Positions 63,564 through 64,000 of a stretch of DNA of 64,000 bases are shown piece after piece. A program made the position numbers and the translations under genes. The DNA is from Citromicrobium sp. JLT1363 (GTDB lineage Bacteria; Pseudomonadota; Alphaproteobacteria; Sphingomonadales; Sphingomonadaceae): NCBI RefSeq assembly GCF_000186705.1, contig NZ_AEUE01000003.1, forward strand, positions 310,001 to 374,000, in the 5' to 3' direction. Numbering within the stretch: position 1 is the first letter of the stretch; every line of letters starts with the position of its first letter. The notes under the pieces are model-generated. The model ran no database searches and was not told the origin of the DNA. It saw only the letters and a program-made list of their open reading frames with translations.

Positions 63564-64000
63564 TCAGTCGACCAGGGCCAGTTCCACCGTGCCGTGGCCG
63601 CGCTGGATGAGGCCGAGCTCGATCGCGGCGGCGCGGCTGACGTCGATCTCGCGGCCATGGGCGTAGGGCCCGCGGTCGTTGATGCGCACCACCACGCTCT
63701 TGCCGGTGCGCGGGTTGGTCACGCGGACCTTCGTACCGAAGGGCAGCGTCTTGTGCGCGGCGGTGAGGGCGTTCATGTCGAACCGTTCGCCATTGGCGGT
63801 CTTGCGGCCATGGAAGCGGCGGCCGTAATAGGAGGCAACGCCGCTGCGCCAGGTGGCGGGCTGCGCCTCCACCGGCGGATCGAAGGTGTCGAGGTCGACC
63901 GCACGCGGAGCCACGTCGGGCGCGGGCGGCTCGATATCGAAGCGCGCGAAGCTGGCGTCGAAATCGGCCGCGTCGGCAGGCACGATCTCGTCCGTCAAAG
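63564..64000 (-). CDS. rlpA: RlpA-family double-psi beta-barrel protein (5' end outside window)
   Basis: The reading frame is open to the right edge, so the N-terminus with any signal peptide is missing; a TTG at 63998 is not a credible start. The visible part holds the double-psi beta-barrel domain: [41 protein letters not shown] and [24 protein letters not shown] with the conserved Asp-Arg-Gly. Characterised RlpA proteins are septal or rare lytic transglycosylases acting on denuded glycan. There is no C-terminal SPOR domain in this protein; it ends soon after the barrel. Confidence 0.88.
   Translation of the reverse strand, partial: LTDEIVPADAADFDASFARFDIEPPAPDVAPRAVDLDTFDPPVEAQPATWRSGVASYYGRRFHGRKTANGERFDMNALTAAHKTLPFGTKVRVTNPRTGKSVVVRINDRGPYAHGREIDVSRAAAIELGLIQRGHGTVELALVD

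Overview
The window looks like the chromosome of an alphaproteobacterium, most likely a sphingomonad of the Erythrobacter type. The evidence is the GC-rich coding with strong third-position G/C bias, the merged S10/spc/alpha ribosomal operons without rpsD, ribosomal proteins with acidic extensions, a LexA box of the alphaproteobacterial GAAC-N7-GAAC form, and TCA-cycle genes in a mdh/suc/lpd block. The species assignment is an inference from these traits, not from a database search.

Layout. (1) 1-2450: an A/T-richer accessory patch holding the 3' end of an unidentified gene and an overlapping reverse transcriptase of the abortive-infection/defence kind, followed by a structured 455-bp spacer. 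(2) 2451-23113: the translation block. It runs rpsL-rpsG-fusA-tuf, then rpsJ to secY-adk (S10 and spc operons), an inserted gene for an exported SRPBCC-like protein, and rpsM-rpsK-rpoA-rplQ behind its own strong promoter and a long leader. (3) 23203-30750: secreted and envelope proteins: a serine beta-lactamase-fold hydrolase, a prolyl oligopeptidase, two paralogous small exported proteins, a TRIC/UPF0126 membrane protein, a VOC protein and a multipass membrane protein. (4) 30770-38755, minus strand: mdh, a small membrane protein, sucD, sucA, sucB and lpdA, which supply the 2-oxoglutarate dehydrogenase complex and part of the TCA cycle; sucC is not here. (5) 38967-42580: a GGDEF-EAL membrane protein, a small conserved protein and a SleB-type cell-wall hydrolase. 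(6) 42780-47542: a cobalamin riboswitch controlling an outer-membrane receptor, a substrate-binding lipoprotein, a permease and an ATPase (a complete B12 uptake operon). (7) 47644-56116: exported proteins, an M3 peptidase, a lipoprotein/GH24 lysozyme pair, thpR, an NAD(P)-binding protein and a membrane-anchored TPR-like protein. (8) 56309-59248: uvrA behind a LexA box. (9) 59251-61218: a second A/T-rich accessory patch, a two-gene module of a ParB-like protein and an Mrr-like nuclease abutting uvrA. (10) 61392-64000: small genes with a duplicated tail fragment, a palindromic repeat, an HTH protein, a membrane protein and the 3' part of an RlpA-family gene.

The most interesting accessory content is the reverse transcriptase pair at the left edge and the ParB-like/Mrr-like pair beside uvrA. 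Both are compositionally foreign and both have tight translational coupling, so each is a candidate phage-defence module. Other points worth a look are a native Arg at S12 residue 88 (a position linked to streptomycin resistance), an RGG-box N-terminal extension on S5, a 284-nt multi-hairpin spacer between rpsJ and rplC, and a family of long palindromic intergenic repeats, one of which sits inside the str operon. No rRNA, tRNA, insertion sequence or CRISPR array was recognised.
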